The position numbers were made by a program, and so were the translations under genes. Of a DNA stretch of 64,000 nucleotides, positions 61,734-64,000 are shown in pieces. Numbering within the stretch: position 1 is the first letter of the stretch; the number at the start of each line of letters is the position of its first letter. Source of the stretch: Vibrio variabilis (GTDB taxonomy: Bacteria > Pseudomonadota > Gammaproteobacteria > Enterobacterales > Vibrionaceae); NCBI RefSeq assembly GCF_003263785.1, contig NZ_JYJK01000084.1, positions 1 through 64,000 on the forward strand. The letters run 5' to 3'. The notes below the pieces were generated by a model. It made no database searches, was not told the origin of the DNA, and was given only the letters and a program-made list of their open reading frames with translations.

Positions 61734-62695
61734 TCAACCTTGCCCTTTGGACGCTTTGTTTAGGTAAAGCGCTTTGTCAGCAAGGTCGAGCAGTTCATCA
61801 CGATCAACATTATCGAGTGGAGTGCAGCAAACAACGCCAACGCAATAATCCAAGGTGTAAACCGCTTGATGATTGCGATTGAACGCCGCGGCTTTGTCAT
61901 TAAACCGCGTCATTGGAAACTTAGAGTCGTTTCCTGTCGTCCCGGACATCAAAACGACAAACTCATCTCCCCTACTCTGGCTATCACATCAGAATCTCTA
62001 AAGCTCGCTTTTAACAATTTGGCAAATTGGCGCAGCGCCTCATCGCCAACAGAATGCCCGAAGGTATCGTTGATGGCTTTAAAGTTATTGAGATCAAACA
62101 GGGCTACGGTGAACGGCTCCGTAGAGAAACGACATTTTTGAATCACTTTATCGGCCAGTACTCGATAACCACGTCGGTTGGAGATTTGAGTTAACTCATC
62201 AAGGGTAGAGTTTAAGTTCGCCACTAACTCAGATTCGGCTAACTTCGCGAGATCTATCAGATCTTGAACTTGCTGATCGGTAAACAATCTCGGTTTACTG
62301 TCTATCACGCACAAGGTACCGACCTTGACACCGCCCTCTATTTTTAGCGGCACGCCAGCATAAAAACGGATGTTGGGCTCACCCGTCACTAAAGGATTGT
62401 CGCGAAAACGCTCATCAATAGACGCATCGTGAATAATGAATGGTTCGTCACCTAAAATAGCATGACCACAAAATGATTCTCCACGACCCGTTTGATTCGC
62501 AGCGAGTCCTACATTAGATTTGAACCACTGGGTGTCTCTGTCAACGATGGTTAGCAAAGCAATCTCCACATCAAACATCCGTTTTGCTAATCGTGTCACC
62601 CGATCAAAACGCTCCTCTGGCACACTGTCGATATTAAGCTGTCTGACAATTTTCAAACGGTAATCATCATCGGCGGGAATAGGAGCTGGCTGCAT
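61734..62695 (-). CDS. GAF-GGDEF diguanylate cyclase (frameshifted in the GGDEF motif)
   Basis: About 320 residues. GAF domain (A-L-L-T-I-V-D-R-D-T-Q-W-F-K-S; G-R-G-E-S-F-C-G-H-A-I) then GGDEF. One G is missing in a GGGG run at 61969-61972, inside the catalytic motif itself; restoring it gives A-R-V-G-G-D-E-F-V-V-L, with an RxxD inhibitory site (R-D-S-D) before it. So an active, product-inhibited enzyme is likely. Soluble. Its start is 345 bases from the qrr RNA. Confidence 0.87.
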
Positions 62696-62907
62696 GTGTG
62701 AGAGTTCCTCAGAATAAGCGTACTAGACAAATGTGGACGGCGTAATGACACCTTTCATTACTCTCAATGCGCTTTTGAGTTTAAATTTAAAGTGTCCGCT
62801 TCTAAAAATTAGTCAAGATTACGAGGGCATGCCACAAAAGCATCACATTCTTAACGTAAATTAAAATGAAAATTCGGCAGAGCTTCTTGAGTGGAGTGTC
62901 AGGAAAG

Positions 62908-62920
62908 TTGCATATTGCAA
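62908..62920. promoter_or_regulatory. LuxO-binding site 1 of qrr
   Basis: TTGCATATTGCAA, a perfect match to TTGCA-N3-TGCAA, 95 bp before the sigma54 -24 element. Confidence 0.85.
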
Positions 62921-62932
62921 ATATATTGCGGT

Positions 62933-62944
62933 TTGCATTTGCAA
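62933..62944. promoter_or_regulatory. LuxO-binding site 2 of qrr
   Basis: TTGCATTTGCAA, the same dyad with a spacer one base shorter. Confidence 0.7.
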
Positions 62945-63013
62945 TATAAGAATGCATCGAACCTTTTATGTGTAATGACGCACAAAAAGTCGGCAAATAG
63001 CTTTTGGCAAAGT

Positions 63014-63028
63014 TGGCACACATCATGC
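63014..63028 (+). promoter_or_regulatory. Sigma54 promoter of qrr
   Basis: TTGGCACACATCATGC: GG at 63015-63016, GC at 63027-63028, 10 bases between. Confidence 0.88.
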
Positions 63029-63040
63029 TATCAATATTAT

Positions 63041-63139
63041 GACTTCAGCAATGAAGTCACCTAGCCAACTGACGTTGTTAGTGAACCGATTTGTTCACAC
63101 TGTTTTCGGCCGATTGATTTATCAATCGGCCTTTTCTTT
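63041..63139 (+). ncRNA. qrr: Qrr quorum-regulatory small RNA
   Basis: 5' hairpin GACTTCA-GCAA-TGAAGTC, then the near-invariant Qrr core CACCTAGCCAACTGACG followed by TTGTTAGTGAACC, a GTGAAC/GTTCAC hairpin, and terminator GGCCGATTGA / TCAATCGGCC plus T4. Transcribed by sigma54 with phospho-LuxO; with Hfq it controls luxR/hapR-type, aphA and luxO messages at low cell density (established for Vibrio). Which of the qrr1-5 paralogues this is cannot be told. Confidence 0.95.
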
Positions 63140-63178
63140 ATCTCAAAATCTAATCTAATGCTTGCGAAAACAACGTTA

Positions 63179-63601
63179 TTAACCTTCTTGGCTAGACTCC
63201 ACTTGTTGAGCTTTCTCCATTTCAGCCAGTTTTTGCTCTAACTCACGGATACGAATTTCAGCCTCTAGCTCGTCAGCGCGCTTCTCTGCGTCACTACGAC
63301 TGTCTTGCTTCATTCCCTCAGCTAGCGTTTCTGTACGCCCTGTTTCACGAGAATCATCCAAGTCCTTCATAGAGCCAGCAACGCCACCAGCGACACCACC
63401 AGCAACCGCGCCTTTCACAGCCAGTTCAGGTTCTCCCGTCAGTACGCCCATTGTGGCACCAAGTAATGCGCCTCCCGCTGCGCCTCTATTGCGTGCTGCA
63501 TTCTCATTTTCCTTATCGAAAGCAGGTGAAGCGCAACCAGTAAGGAGGGCTAGGGTTGCAACAGCAAAAAGTGATTTAACAGAGTGTTGAATGATTGTCA
63601 T
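63179..63601 (-). CDS. Glycine-zipper lipoprotein
   Basis: 140 residues. Signal peptide with lipobox L-L-T-G-C (Cys about 23). A glycine-zipper region follows (GAAGGALLGATMG; AVAGGVAGGVAGS), then a Glu/Arg-rich coiled coil (R-A-D-E-L-E-A-E-I-R-I-R-E-L-E-Q-K-L). Probably an outer-membrane lipoprotein. Convergent with qrr; no function assigned. Confidence 0.85.
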   Translation of the reverse strand: MTIIQHSVKSLFAVATLALLTGCASPAFDKENENAARNRGAAGGALLGATMGVLTGEPELAVKGAVAGGVAGGVAGSMKDLDDSRETGRTETLAEGMKQDSRSDAEKRADELEAEIRIRELEQKLAEMEKAQQVESSQEG

Positions 63602-63717
63602 AGCGGGGTTCTCGCAGTGGTTGTGTCTACGAGAGAAAGATTACTGTTTCAATGTGCTTCAAGGAATTCACTTGTCGTTATTAGCGTGATAAGCAGGGGT
63701 TATCAGGTCAGCCAAAA

Positions 63718-63764
63718 AAGCCGGGTATTACTTTGGATTTGTATCCTGAAGTAATGCCCGGCTT
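63718..63764 (-). terminator. Terminator of the gene at the right edge
   Basis: AAGCCGGGTATTACT / AGTAATGCCCGGCTT (one G-T pair), followed on the minus strand by a T6 run. Confidence 0.85.
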
Positions 63765-63782
63765 GTCGCTGTAAAACAATCG

Positions 63783-64000
63783 TTACTTGGTGAACGTGTT
63801 CAGTAGCATTTCCGTCGGCTTAACGATAGCGACGATCGTTTCATCAATGATAATCGCAGACTCGTTAATCATTGCTTGATACGCCTGAGCATCCGCTTTG
63901 CTCACGCTATCACCAGATTTCGCCTTTGATACCAAGGTTAAACCTATCTCAGCAACCTGCTTGGTCGCTTTGGTCAGTGCCACTGTATCGACAGACGCCA
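63783..64000 (-). CDS. Hypothetical protein, 5' end beyond the window (partial)
   Basis: The frame is open to the right edge (A-S-V-D-T-V-A-L-T-K-A-T-K). The visible 72 C-terminal residues are helical and Ala/Lys/Thr rich (VAEIGLTLVSKAKSGDSV; A-Q-A-Y-Q-A-M-I-N-E-S-A). A GTG at 63983 could be mistaken for a start, but the open upstream codons argue for a longer gene. No family recognised. Followed by a strong terminator. Confidence 0.6.
   Translation of the reverse strand, partial: ASVDTVALTKATKQVAEIGLTLVSKAKSGDSVSKADAQAYQAMINESAIIIDETIVAIVKPTEMLLNTFTK

Overview
The window looks like a Vibrio chromosome, most plausibly the second chromosome. The grounds are a qrr quorum-sensing small RNA with LuxO sites, a malEFG/malK cluster, OmpU-type porin paralogues, DcuC and small Vibrio-type genes. 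I do not assign a species. About 19 genes are interrupted by roughly 22 single-base frameshifts, nearly all one-base deletions and several in homopolymers. These are more likely base-calling errors than biology, so I give each broken gene as one reconstructed locus and state where it breaks.

Layout. 1-1.6 kb: probable end of an insertion sequence, a small lipoprotein and a truncated Rhs C-terminal tip. 1.7-4.2 kb: AraC regulator divergent from a DMT exporter, then an acyl-CoA thioesterase. 4.3-12 kb: a maltodextrin set (alpha-amylase, a second MalE, an alpha-glucosidase and a LysR regulator) with a shared ATAG-N7-CTAT operator, interrupted by a small zinc-ribbon protein, a DsbA-like protein and a rhodanese. 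12-13.9 kb: CDF metal transporter and a His-rich secreted protein. 14-19.7 kb: malEFG divergent from malK, with a highly structured RNA between them that ends in a terminator. 19.7-25.8 kb: a complete curli locus (csgB, csgA and a csgC-like gene; csgE, csgF, csgG; two CsgD/VpsT-type regulators). 26.5-33.5 kb: a MoxR/DUF58/Bat (VWA) operon. 33.5-40.4 kb: five porin paralogues. 40.4-40.74 kb: a candidate sigma54-dependent small RNA. 40.7-52.7 kb: zinc acylase/desuccinylase-like protein, YfcC carrier, EamA exporter, glutaredoxin fusion, response regulator, LysR plus diguanylate cyclase pair, LysR, DcuC, a decayed outer-membrane-protein remnant and a periplasmic dienelactone hydrolase. 52.7-57 kb: RND efflux pair. 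57.2-61 kb: dihaem cytochrome c peroxidase translationally coupled to a hybrid histidine kinase. 61-64 kb: HAD phosphatase, GAF-GGDEF cyclase, qrr, glycine-zipper lipoprotein and a gene running off the end.

How the parts connect. Two themes dominate: maltodextrin use (two binding proteins, one ABC transporter, two GH13 enzymes, two regulatory layers) and surface or biofilm control (curli, two regulators with the c-di-GMP-binding WMSR motif, two GGDEF enzymes with intact I-sites, and Qrr). The most novel signals are the sigma54-driven RNA at 40.58 kb, the multibranched RNA upstream of malK, and the Asp/Asn-rich curlin with a 24-residue repeat.
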